Part shown: piece after piece, positions 16,493 to 25,792 of the stretch | Position numbering within the stretch: the stretch's first letter is position 1 | How the letters are laid out: the number at the start of each line of letters is the position of its first letter | Source of the DNA: Hyphomicrobiales bacterium | GTDB taxonomy: Bacteria > Pseudomonadota > Alphaproteobacteria > Rhizobiales > Rhizobiaceae | Length of the DNA stretch: 64,000 nucleotides | Reading direction: 5' to 3' | Assembly: GCA_900467185.1 (NCBI GenBank) | Contig: UBPA01000015.1 | Span: 1 to 64,000 of the forward strand | The notes under the pieces: generated by a model | What the model saw: only the letters and a program-made list of their open reading frames with translations | Told to the model about the DNA's origin: nothing | The model's database searches: none | Translations under genes and position numbers: made by a program

Positions 16493-17599
16493 ATGAGCCA
16501 GAAAGATGATTGGCATCTGACGGAGATCCTCGATTACGAGCATGGCCGAGGCGACCCCTTTGCCGCAGCCGTTCGTGCGACCCGCATGGCGATGGTTATC
16601 ACGGATCCTGCACAACGCGACAACCCAATCGTCTTCTGTAACGAAGCCTTTCAGAACCTGACGGGCTATGACCGCGAAGAGGTCATCGGCCAAAATTGCC
16701 GTTTCCTGCAGGGCGCCGATACCGACAAGGCCAGTGTTGCGAAAATCCACACCGCCATCGAGGCGGAAGAGAGCATCCACATCGACCTTTTGAACTATCG
16801 CAAGGATGGCTCCACGTTCTGGAACGCCCTGTTCCTCAGCCCGGTTCGCGGCAAGAGCGGGGACGTCCAGTTCTTCTTCGCATCACAGCTCGACGTGACG
16901 GATCGGGTGATGGCTCAGGAGATGATCGCCGCGCAGAAAGCCGCCGTCGACAGCGAGGTCCGCCGCCGCACGGCAGATCTGGAAAAGGCGCTGGAAGCCA
17001 AGACCCTGCTGCTTCACGAGGTCGATCATCGCGTCAAAAACAACCTCACCATGATCGGCGCCCTGTTACGGCTGCAGGTCCGCGCGATCGACGATGCCGA
17101 CATTCGGGTGAAGCTGGAAACGATGATGGAGCGAATCGACGCGCTCGCGACCGTTCATCGTCGACTCTATCAGGCGGACGACGTGACGCGTTTCGACGTT
17201 GCAGCCTTTGCCGCAAATCTTGCGTCGGACGTTATCGGCGCCAGCGGGCGGAGCAATATCCGGCTGAAATGCGATATCGAGCCGATTGAGGTGCGCTCCG
17301 AGCACGCATCGGCTCTCGGGCTGATCCTGAACGAGGTCCTGACCAACGCCATCAAGCATGGCCTGCGCGAAAATCGCGCCGGATCGGTTTCCATCATCGC
17401 AACGCGGGAGGGTGAGGAGGCGAAGCTCTCGATTGAGGACGACGGCGTGGGACTGGTGATGGACCCCGCATCGAGTGGGCTCGGCCACGCCCTGATCAAA
17501 CGCCTGTCGCCGCAAAGCGGCACAACCGTCGCATGGGACCGCTTGCCCACAGGCACCCGCGTGACGTTGCGCATACCCGAAATGGAGCAGACATCATGA
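16493..17599 (+). CDS. LOV-domain histidine kinase (blue-light sensor)
   Basis: This 368-residue soluble kinase has an N-terminal LOV/PAS domain (about 22-140) with the flavin motif GQNCRFLQG. Cys69 is the residue expected to form the light-induced FMN adduct; it has the same number as in Brucella LOV-HK. A coiled linker (about 140-170) leads to a HisKA_2/HWE-type phosphoacceptor helix with HEVDHRVKNNL (His179 the likely phosphosite). A C-terminal ATPase domain follows, with NEVLTNAIKHGL and GLGHALIKRL. GGAG 6 nt upstream supports the ATG at 16493. The stop overlaps the receiver gene (ATGA), a clear cognate pair. Confidence 0.93.
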   Translation: MSQKDDWHLTEILDYEHGRGDPFAAAVRATRMAMVITDPAQRDNPIVFCNEAFQNLTGYDREEVIGQNCRFLQGADTDKASVAKIHTAIEAEESIHIDLLNYRKDGSTFWNALFLSPVRGKSGDVQFFFASQLDVTDRVMAQEMIAAQKAAVDSEVRRRTADLEKALEAKTLLLHEVDHRVKNNLTMIGALLRLQVRAIDDADIRVKLETMMERIDALATVHRRLYQADDVTRFDVAAFAANLASDVIGASGRSNIRLKCDIEPIEVRSEHASALGLILNEVLTNAIKHGLRENRAGSVSIIATREGEEAKLSIEDDGVGLVMDPASSGLGHALIKRLSPQSGTTVAWDRLPTGTRVTLRIPEMEQTS

Positions 17600-18075
17600 C
17601 CCCCTCCCCCTCGGTCTTCAAGGCCCTTCAGGTTCTGATCGTCGAGGACGAACCCCTGCTGGCCATGGACGTGGAAATGATGGTCGAGGAAGCCGGCCAC
17701 AGCGTGGTCGGTGAAGCGGCGTCTCTCTACGAGGTCGAGGCGATGGCGACCGAGCCGGTGCCGGATCTCGCACTGGTCGACATGCAGCTTGCCCGGGGCA
17801 CGAACGGACTGGACGTCTCGAAACTGATCCAGGACCGGTGGCCTTCCGCCGTGATCGTCTTCGTCACGGCCAACCCGAAGAAAATCCCCGAAGATTTTTC
17901 CGGCGCGCACGGCGTCATCGCCAAGCCTTTCTCGCGCAGCGGCTTTCTGTCGGCGCTGAACTATCTTGGCGAGGGCATCGCAGATCCGCCGCCGGCATCC
18001 AGCCAGCCATCGAGTTTCGTGGCCGCGCCCGCGGTGCGCGAGATCTGGTCGTCGCGGTCTCAGATGGAGCGGTAG
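17596..18075 (+). CDS. single-domain response regulator, partner of the LOV kinase
   Basis: This 159-residue receiver protein has the acidic pocket Glu17/Asp18, phosphoacceptor Asp62 (LALVDMQLA), Thr91 and Lys110, all at canonical spacing. No DNA-binding or enzymatic output domain follows; the last 35 residues are a Pro/Ser/Ala-rich tail. It is translationally coupled to the kinase. It may act through protein contacts, as receiver-only proteins of HWE/HisKA_2 kinases in general-stress or motility control do. No output is encoded nearby, so the target is open. Confidence 0.92.
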   Translation: MTPSPSVFKALQVLIVEDEPLLAMDVEMMVEEAGHSVVGEAASLYEVEAMATEPVPDLALVDMQLARGTNGLDVSKLIQDRWPSAVIVFVTANPKKIPEDFSGAHGVIAKPFSRSGFLSALNYLGEGIADPPPASSQPSSFVAAPAVREIWSSRSQMER

Positions 18076-18212
18076 GGGGAGATTCACTCCCGGTCAGTTT
18101 GCGCGAAGTGTTGCCGGTATATCTCCCAAAGAGCCTTCGTGACTTGCGAAAGCACAGGTGGAACCGGTGGATCCACTTGCGCGAAATGCACCTTGCGACG
18201 CAGGTGGGCGTT

Positions 18213-20525
18213 CTACTCCGCCTGTTGAAGCTGCGTTAGCAGGGCCTTCATCTTCACCACCAGCCCCGTCGGCGCGTAGTCGACATCGACGCCGCCAGCA
18301 CCAGCGAGGCCCATGCGCAGGAGCTTCGTGCCGAAACCCTTGCGTTCCGGCGGCGTGACGTGGGGTCCGCCCGTCTCCCGCCACGTCAAATGCAGGGCCC
18401 GCTCAGCGCCCTTCCCGTCGATGAACCAGTCGATCGCGACGCGGCCATGTTCGTTCGAAAGCGCGCCATATTTAACCGCATTGGTACCGAGTTCGTGCAG
18501 CAGCAGCGCCAACGACAGCGCGCCCTTCGGGCCGACGATCGTTCGCGGGCCGCGCATATCGACCCGGTCCGCCGGTGCAACGCTCTCGAGCGTTGTCGCC
18601 ATGATCGCCTGGATCGGTGCGGCATCGTGATTGTCGTGCAGCAGCACGTCATGCGCCCGACTGAGCGCATGGAGCCGTTTTTCGAAGGTGCGCACATGCG
18701 CCTGCTCGGTGACCGGGCGCAAGGTCTGTGCGGCGATGGCCTGGACCATCGCCAGCATGTTCTTCAGCCGGTGCGCCATTTCCCGGTTGATGAGCTCCTT
18801 CTCGGCCTCGACCACCTTGCGGTCGGAAATATCCGTGACCGCGACGACGGCGCCCGTAAGCTCTCCGGAACGGTCCTTGATCGCCTCGCCCACAATCGAG
18901 ATCCAGGTCTTGCTGCCGTCCGGGCGATGATAGAGCACCTCGACCTTGGCGCTGTCGCATTCGCGGGTCATGATGCGGGCCAGCGGATAGTGCTGCGGAT
19001 CGAACGGTGAGCCGTCGTGGTGGGTCGCGACGAAGATATCGTACTCCTCCACCGATTGTGCGGCGGTCGCGTCGTGGCCGAGCAACTGCTGCGACCGCTC
19101 GTTCTGGAGAATGATCCGCCCCGTCGGCGCCTCCGCAAGCAGCACGCCGACCGGCATGGTGTCGATGATCGTCGAGAGCTGCTGCTGCTGGTCGCGCAGC
19201 TCGGCCTCCAGCTTCAGGCGCTCGGTGACCTCCACGAAGACAACGACGAAACGTTCCTCGTCGACCGGCTGGGCATGTCCTTCGTACCACCGGCCGGTCG
19301 TGGCGACCTCCCGCACGAAAACGAGCGGCTCGTTGGAGTGGACGACATGCGCAAATGCCGAGATCCACTCGTCCTCGCTGCCGCCGAAAACGTCGCGAAC
19401 CGTTCGCCCGACAGCCGAGGAAGGGGCAATGCCGACCAGCTCGCCCCAGGCTCGGTTGACCTCGATATAGCGCCAGTCGATCACATCTCCATCCGCATCG
19501 CGGATGAGTTCTCCGAGGATGAAACCTTCTTCAAGCTGCTCGAACAGGCCACGCCAGTGCGCCTCGCTCTTCTGCAGGCGCTCTTCCGCCAGTTTGCGTG
19601 CCGTCACGTCGGAAAAGACGGAGGCGACGCGATCGGACCCGATCCGGCGAATGCGGTTCTCGAACCACTTTCCGCCGATTTCGGTTGCCTGGTTCACATG
19701 AACGATGGGCTCGCCGAGATCGAAGACGGAGCGATAGGCCGGCATCATATCATCGAGCACGCCGGGCGCGATCTGGGAGAGGGTGGCGCCGAGGACCGTC
19801 TCGGGTGGCATTCCGGTCAGGCGCTGGAAGGCCGGATTGACGTCCTCGAACAGGATATCGACGATGCCGCCCGCCGCATCGCGCACAGCACTTGCGACAT
19901 AGTAGCCTTCCTGCATGTCGTGGAAGAGCGAGCGATACATCAGCTCGGAAACGCCGACCTCGATTTGCTTCTCGACAACCTTCGCCAGCGTTTCCAGCGC
20001 TATCCGGTTGCGCTCCGTCCAGATGCGCGGCTTCGTATCGATGGCGGCGAGAGCGCCGATCAGTTGCCCATCCGGCAGGCGGATGGGAACGCCGAGATAG
20101 GCGACGACACCGAGATCGTCGATGGCCAGGTTGTCGCGCACCAGCGCGTTCAGGCGCGCATCCTCGATCGTCAGAACGTCGTCTGTGGCCACGACATGCC
20201 GACAGAACGAATGGGTAATGGGGGTCTCCCCGCGCGCAGCCCAAGGCTCCGGCAAGCCGCAGTGACCGGCAAAAACCTGCCGATTTTCATCCACGATGGA
20301 GATGATGGCGACGGGCACGTCGAGTGCCGCGCGAACATGCTCCGTCAGGTGCCCGAACTGTTCGTTTCCGGCCTTGTCGAGGAGTCCGCTGCGACGGATC
20401 GCAGCGATGCGCTGGGCGGCGAGTTCTTCGGCGTTCATCCTGACCTTGTCGACCTTGATACGGCCGATCTTCCCCGACCCGCGCCAGAGGGACAATCCAG
20501 TGGCTGCGATGTTCGGCTCAGACAT
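18213..20525 (-). CDS. soluble hybrid sensor kinase: GAF, three PAS, HWE kinase
   Basis: This 770-residue protein has an N-terminal GAF domain (about 35-195), three PAS domains (about 205-325, 330-455 and 465-580), and an HWE-family kinase. The kinase is marked by EMAHRLKNMLAMVQAI, LLLHELGTNAVKYGALS and the late LTWRETGGP (the W-x-E of the HWE family). No transmembrane segment is visible, so it senses cytoplasmic signals. It has no receiver domain of its own. Its 3' end faces the LOV system with 137 bp between, where I see no clear terminator. A second start at residue 30 (MNAEELAAQ) is possible. Confidence 0.9.
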   Translation of the reverse strand: MSEPNIAATGLSLWRGSGKIGRIKVDKVRMNAEELAAQRIAAIRRSGLLDKAGNEQFGHLTEHVRAALDVPVAIISIVDENRQVFAGHCGLPEPWAARGETPITHSFCRHVVATDDVLTIEDARLNALVRDNLAIDDLGVVAYLGVPIRLPDGQLIGALAAIDTKPRIWTERNRIALETLAKVVEKQIEVGVSELMYRSLFHDMQEGYYVASAVRDAAGGIVDILFEDVNPAFQRLTGMPPETVLGATLSQIAPGVLDDMMPAYRSVFDLGEPIVHVNQATEIGGKWFENRIRRIGSDRVASVFSDVTARKLAEERLQKSEAHWRGLFEQLEEGFILGELIRDADGDVIDWRYIEVNRAWGELVGIAPSSAVGRTVRDVFGGSEDEWISAFAHVVHSNEPLVFVREVATTGRWYEGHAQPVDEERFVVVFVEVTERLKLEAELRDQQQQLSTIIDTMPVGVLLAEAPTGRIILQNERSQQLLGHDATAAQSVEEYDIFVATHHDGSPFDPQHYPLARIMTRECDSAKVEVLYHRPDGSKTWISIVGEAIKDRSGELTGAVVAVTDISDRKVVEAEKELINREMAHRLKNMLAMVQAIAAQTLRPVTEQAHVRTFEKRLHALSRAHDVLLHDNHDAAPIQAIMATTLESVAPADRVDMRGPRTIVGPKGALSLALLLHELGTNAVKYGALSNEHGRVAIDWFIDGKGAERALHLTWRETGGPHVTPPERKGFGTKLLRMGLAGAGGVDVDYAPTGLVVKMKALLTQLQQAE

Positions 20526-20671
20526 ACGAGCACAGGCCGGTATTTCAAGCCGGCTCCGACGGAAACATGCGCGTTACCGTGTCGGTGACGGAATCCACGT
20601 CGGAAAATCGGCCTGTGTAACCCGCGCGGCACACAGAGGGCGCCTCTCATCCACGACCTGGCCGCGGATGG

Positions 20672-20695
20672 ACCGGCTCCGCACGCGGAGCCGGT
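20672..20695. other. perfect stem-loop after the FAD oxidoreductase gene
   Basis: ACCGGCTCCGC (20672-20682) pairs with GCGGAGCCGGT (20685-20695) around a 2-nt loop, 13 bp beyond the stop of the minus-strand gene. There is no T tract, so it is a transcript-end hairpin or a weak terminator. The remainder of 20526-20671 holds nothing I can support. Confidence 0.5.
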
Positions 20696-20708
20696 TCGCG
20701 ACGTGGGA

Positions 20709-22301
20709 TCAAAACTTCAGGATCTGCCCGGCCGCCAACAGCTTCTTGCGGAGATCGTTGACATTGACCTTGCTCACATTGCCCGACGGCGCCAGAGCCG
20801 CTGCGGCGCCCGCCGCTTGGCCGAGCACCATGAAAGTCGGCTCCACCCGCACAGAGGTGAGAGCAGCATGGCTCGACGAGATGGCAACGGGAACGATGAG
20901 ATTGGTCACCTGAGCTGCCTTCGGCAGCATGGCGCGATACGGTATCTCATAAGGACCGACACCGATGCTTTCGCGCGATTCATCGGCCACATAACCGTTC
21001 AGCACGGTGCGGATCATGCCATGCTCATCCATGGGATAGAAGCCGAGGCCGATGGTATCCTTATACGTCGTCTTCTTGACAAGCTCCTTCTGCGTCAGAA
21101 CAAATTGACCGATCAGACGCCGCGCCTGCCGGACGTACATCTGATAGGGCAAACCGCCATTATCGGTGAACTCGTCGGCGCAGTAGCCGAACTTCGTCAT
21201 ATACTGTCGCACATGCTCCGGGACGCGCGGATCCGTTTGGCCGAACCACATCAACCCTGCGATATGATTGCGAACCCTGGTGCGGATTTGCTCGCGCACG
21301 GCCTCCGTGCCCACGGTGTAGTCGTATCCGATGTGCCAGACATTGGTCGAGAAGTAGCGCAACGAATTGACGTCGAGCTTGTTGCGAACGGTCAACGTTC
21401 GACCGACGAAGTAAGCCTCATCGATTCCCAATCCGGCTTTCTCCATGGCGGCGAAAAACCGTGCCGTTGTTTCATACTGCACCGGATCATATGCGTCAGG
21501 CTTGGAGAACGGGATGCGGTTGTCTGCGGTGTCAGTGACGCAAAGCCGATAGTTGAAGGCCATCATGCTGGTGTCGGCCGAGCCAAGCGGCTTCTGACCA
21601 ACCCCGATGACACCAGGCAGTAATCCGCTTTGAGGGTTGCCCGGGATGACGTAAGGATCGACCAAGATCTGCTTGTTGTGAACCAGCGGGCGTGCAAGCT
21701 TCTGGACACCGGCAGCCGTTTCTCCATATTTGGAGCGGCTTTCCCGGCCGGCGATGGTGTCCACGAAAGCCTTGAACATCAAATCGCCTTCGTAGCTGGC
21801 GTCGATGAACACGGTTCCGCAATAGGTCTTGCCCGAGATCATCGCAACCTCGGTTATGACCTTATTGATCTTCGTGGTTTTGAGCACGCGCTGCTCGAAT
21901 TCCACCTTGACCTTTGCTGTTGCGAGCATGGCATTGAAGGTCGACTCGGCCCATCTCGACTCGAAATAAATTCGGATCGGATCCGATGTTTCGTAATAGG
22001 CCTTCGCATTGGCGAGAAACTCGGCGGCGATGCCGCCATAGACGTTCTTACGGGGAGATGCGTCGGTTTTGGTCAGGCCGTTCGACATCATGCCGCCGAT
22101 ATGCGCCGTCGGCTCCAGCAAGATAACGGATTTCTTAAGGCGCGCAGCCTGGATCGCCGCTGCGATTCCTCCCGGCGTGCCACTGTAAACGACGACATCT
22201 GCACGCTGGCAAACTGCCGCCACGGCCTGTGAGCTTGCGAACAGGACAAAGATGCCCAGAACGAGACACACACGCTTTATCGAATCTGCAATACCAAGCA
22301 T
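20709..22301 (-). CDS. exported FAD-dependent oxidoreductase (xanthan-lyase-type FAD_oxidored)
   Basis: This 530-residue protein has a hydrophobic signal (about 9-29) and then a dinucleotide-binding fold with VVYSGTPGGIAAAIQAARLKKSVILLEP and a GGMMSNGLTKTD loop. It follows the FAD-dependent family once annotated as xanthan-lyase-like. GGGAGGGG precedes its ATG. It is the last of three minus-strand genes behind udh, but an AT-rich gap upstream (TTGTCT, 17 bp, TATCGC) may give it its own promoter. Its base composition looks visibly less GC-rich than its neighbours, suggesting separate acquisition. Substrate unknown; a sugar or sugar acid is only a guess from the neighbourhood. Confidence 0.82.
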   Translation of the reverse strand: MLGIADSIKRVCLVLGIFVLFASSQAVAAVCQRADVVVYSGTPGGIAAAIQAARLKKSVILLEPTAHIGGMMSNGLTKTDASPRKNVYGGIAAEFLANAKAYYETSDPIRIYFESRWAESTFNAMLATAKVKVEFEQRVLKTTKINKVITEVAMISGKTYCGTVFIDASYEGDLMFKAFVDTIAGRESRSKYGETAAGVQKLARPLVHNKQILVDPYVIPGNPQSGLLPGVIGVGQKPLGSADTSMMAFNYRLCVTDTADNRIPFSKPDAYDPVQYETTARFFAAMEKAGLGIDEAYFVGRTLTVRNKLDVNSLRYFSTNVWHIGYDYTVGTEAVREQIRTRVRNHIAGLMWFGQTDPRVPEHVRQYMTKFGYCADEFTDNGGLPYQMYVRQARRLIGQFVLTQKELVKKTTYKDTIGLGFYPMDEHGMIRTVLNGYVADESRESIGVGPYEIPYRAMLPKAAQVTNLIVPVAISSSHAALTSVRVEPTFMVLGQAAGAAAALAPSGNVSKVNVNDLRKKLLAAGQILKF

Positions 22302-22402
22302 CGTACCCCTCCCGGTTTGCGGAAGCGATAGCTAAAATTTACAGAATAGACAATCGGCGAGAGGACGCAGCTGACAGAGAGACATATTCGGTTGTGGAAA
22401 GC

Positions 22403-23128
22403 CTATCCGGCGATCTCTAGGCTCCACGTCGCCTGCCCGAGGGCGATGGTCACGATCCCTGGTGCGGGAATGCCGAGGCCTCCGCAGAGGGAGCCCGTGG
22501 TGACCACCATGCCCTGCCGCAATGTCCCGTCTGGACGACCGGCATCGTTGGCGTAGGCGACGAGTGCGGCCAGAGGGTCGCCGTCCGGATGCAGACCCGG
22601 CGCATCGAAGAGAGGCTGGTTGCCTGCGGTGACGCGAAGATCGTCCGCTGCCCGGCCTTCATCGAGAACAAATGCTTCGAGCGCCGGCCCGACGCGATAG
22701 CCGGCATTGCTCATGAGATCCGCAACCAGCAGGGCGGTGCGCCCCTGCGGGCCGCCTGCATAGCGGCTGCGAACGAACTCGATGCCGATGTGAACGCCGG
22801 CGATGGCGTCCCGGATCTCCGGCCGGCCATAGGGCTCGGCGCGGTGCGGCAGATCCCGACCGAGAACGAGCGCGATCTCGACCTCGAGCTTCAGCCCAGG
22901 CTCATGGGAAAAGCTCGCCGCTTCGGTTACCGACAAGAGCGGGGCGCGGAGCACGCCGTCGCTCCGCAGGGAAAGCTTGTATCCCTTGGGATCGACACCC
23001 AGCCGAGCGACGATCGTGGACTGGATCGCATAGGCCTCGGCCAGATCCGGTTGCGACACGGCGTCGATATCGACGCTTCCGCTACTCCGGATAGCCTCTG
23101 CCAGAATATCTGCCAAATCCATGCTCAT
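22403..23128 (-). CDS. 2-keto-4-pentenoate hydratase / fumarylacetoacetate hydrolase family protein
   Basis: This 241-residue protein matches the MhpD-like branch of the FAH superfamily: KLSLRSDGV, the metal-site stretch KLEVEIALVLGRDL and IAGVHIGIEFVRSRY, and GSLCGGLG near the end. Such enzymes hydrate, decarboxylate or hydrolyse 2-keto acids with Mg. It lies 30 bp behind udh on the same strand, so it may act on a keto-acid or lactone made by the uronate pathway. That role is an inference; none of the textbook steps requires it. Confidence 0.82.
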   Translation of the reverse strand: MSMDLADILAEAIRSSGSVDIDAVSQPDLAEAYAIQSTIVARLGVDPKGYKLSLRSDGVLRAPLLSVTEAASFSHEPGLKLEVEIALVLGRDLPHRAEPYGRPEIRDAIAGVHIGIEFVRSRYAGGPQGRTALLVADLMSNAGYRVGPALEAFVLDEGRAADDLRVTAGNQPLFDAPGLHPDGDPLAALVAYANDAGRPDGTLRQGMVVTTGSLCGGLGIPAPGIVTIALGQATWSLEIAG

Positions 23129-23158
23129 GCCCCTCTCGCTGCCCTGTTTCGGATGGAC

Positions 23159-23956
23159 CTAGCGATCCCTATGGATCGGCTCTGCCACGAAAGGCCCGCC
23201 CTGGTAAAGCGACGCGGGATCGTCTTTCGGCGGCACAGGTATGGCGGCGTCGAGTTCGGCCCGGAAAATCTCGGCATTATCCTTCGGCCGCCATCCCAGA
23301 TAGGCGGCTGCGCTGTTGTCCCACCACGAGCAGTCATTGTCCGAAACGCCCCAGATGATGGGGCAGCCGAGCAGGGGCGCATGAAAGACGCGGCCGATCA
23401 GCGCTTCGAAATCGTCGAAAGACATCCATGTCGCCAGCATGCGGTGGTTGCGCGGCTTTTTAAAGCAGCTGCCGATGCGGACCAGCGCCGTCTCCTGCCC
23501 GAACTTCTCGTAATACATCCGCGCCAGCGCTTCGCCGAAGCACTTGGAAACGCCATAGAGACCATCGGGACGCATCGGCGACGTCGCGTCGATGTGCTCG
23601 TCCTGCCGGTAGAAGCCGATCGTATGATTGGAGCTCGCGAAGAGAATCCGCGGCTGGCCGTGCGCCTGTGCGGCTTCGTAAAGATTGTAGAGGCCTGCGA
23701 TGTTGGCGTTGAGGATCTTCGAAAACGTGTCCTCGACCGAGATGCCGCCGAGATGAAGGATGCCATCGCACCCCTCGACCAGCGCCATCACGGCGTCGGC
23801 ATCGCCGAGATCGCACGCCATCAGTTCCTCGTTCGGCGCGGCGTCGCCAAGGTCGGCAATGTCGGACAACCTGACGATGTCGGCCATCTTGCCCAGTCGC
23901 TCGCGCATCGCGCGGCCCAGCCCGCCCGCAGCGCCCGTTACAAGCAGTCGTTTCAA
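23159..23956 (-). CDS. udh: uronate dehydrogenase
   Basis: Udh oxidises D-galacturonate or D-glucuronate at C1 to the aldarolactone with NAD. The protein matches Agrobacterium Udh nearly throughout (KRLLVTGAAG, LHLGGISVED, FASSNHTIGFY, DGLYGVSKCFGE with Tyr134/Lys138). The start is a TTG at 23956 with AGGAGG 8 nt upstream, giving 265 residues, the same length as the Agrobacterium enzyme. An in-frame ATG at 23989 lies inside the -10 element of the promoter and cannot be the start. It stands divergent from the GntR gene and the rest of the pathway. Confidence 0.94.
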   Translation of the reverse strand: MKRLLVTGAAGGLGRAMRERLGKMADIVRLSDIADLGDAAPNEELMACDLGDADAVMALVEGCDGILHLGGISVEDTFSKILNANIAGLYNLYEAAQAHGQPRILFASSNHTIGFYRQDEHIDATSPMRPDGLYGVSKCFGEALARMYYEKFGQETALVRIGSCFKKPRNHRMLATWMSFDDFEALIGRVFHAPLLGCPIIWGVSDNDCSWWDNSAAAYLGWRPKDNAEIFRAELDAAIPVPPKDDPASLYQGGPFVAEPIHRDR

Positions 23957-23984
23957 CGGCAATTCCTCCTCTGTTGTCGAACTT

Positions 23985-24012
23985 ATCATACAGGCTGCTG
24001 GAATCGCGTCAA
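23985..24012 (-). promoter_or_regulatory. promoter of the udh operon
   Basis: On the minus strand TTGACG (24012-24007), a 16-bp spacer and TATGAT (23990-23985) form a good sigma-70-like promoter. The stretch CTGTATGATAAGT around the -10 may also be where the divergent GntR regulator binds, though I see no clean palindrome. Confidence 0.65.
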
Positions 24013-24080
24013 CAGATCGGCTATATCAGTGGCGGCGGATGCACGTATACTGCATCGAACATCAGTCGGAGACGCAAAGA

Positions 24081-24815
24081 ATGAACAAGGCCCGCGCCAC
24101 GGGAGGCACCTTGACGGCAAGGCTCGGAGAAAGTTTGCGCACGGCCATCGTGGACGGTCATTTCCCCCCGGGCACCAAGCTTCCGAGCGAGGCACAGCTG
24201 GGGAAATCGCATGGCGTCAGCCGCACGGTGGTGCGCGAGGCCATCGCCAGCCTGCGGGCCGACCGGCTGGTCGATACGCGCCAGGGCGCCGGCGTCTTCG
24301 TGCTGGAGCCGCCGCAACCGATGGTGCCGGCGGCCCTCTCGCTGCAGACGATCGACCCGGCGCGCGTCTCCTCCATGATCGAGGTTCTGGAGCTTCGGAC
24401 CGCCGTCGAGGTCGAATCCGCCGGTCTTGCAGCGCTTCGGCGCTCTCCGCTGCAGGAGGAAGTGATTCTCGAGCGGCATTATGCGGTTCGCGCCTGTCTT
24501 GAAGCGGGCACCTCAAGTTCGGAGGCGGATTTTGCGCTTCATCTCGCCATTGCGGAGGCCACGAACAATCCGCGTTTCCGCGATTTCCTCTCGATGATCG
24601 GCGCCAACGTCATCCCGCGGGCGGCCTTGCGCACCGGCGATGAGGAGACCGACCCCACAGCCTATCTCAAGCTGATCGACGAGGAGCATCGCGCCATCGT
24701 CTTTGCCATCTCAAACGGCGACGACGACGGCGCGCGCGAGGCCATGCGCCGGCACCTGCGCGGCAGCCAGACGCGATATCGGGCGCTGCTGCGCGAAAAC
24801 CGAAAAGCTGTATGA
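24081..24815 (+). CDS. GntR/FadR family regulator of the uronate genes
   Basis: This 244-residue protein has an N-terminal winged helix (about 8-75, LPSEAQLGKSHGVSRTVVREAIASLRADRLV) and a helical FCD effector domain (about 95-235) with the metal-ligand-type pattern DFALHLAIAEATNNP and HRAIVFAI...H. It lies between udh and kdgD, so it probably represses both directions and is released by a uronate or aldarate. GGAG 9 nt upstream supports ATG 24081; an earlier in-frame ATG at 24039 lacks a ribosome binding site. Confidence 0.9.
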   Translation: MNKARATGGTLTARLGESLRTAIVDGHFPPGTKLPSEAQLGKSHGVSRTVVREAIASLRADRLVDTRQGAGVFVLEPPQPMVPAALSLQTIDPARVSSMIEVLELRTAVEVESAGLAALRRSPLQEEVILERHYAVRACLEAGTSSSEADFALHLAIAEATNNPRFRDFLSMIGANVIPRAALRTGDEETDPTAYLKLIDEEHRAIVFAISNGDDDGAREAMRRHLRGSQTRYRALLRENRKAV

Positions 24816-24822
24816 CAGGTTA

Positions 24823-25791
<969 letters not shown>

Positions 25792-25792
25792 G

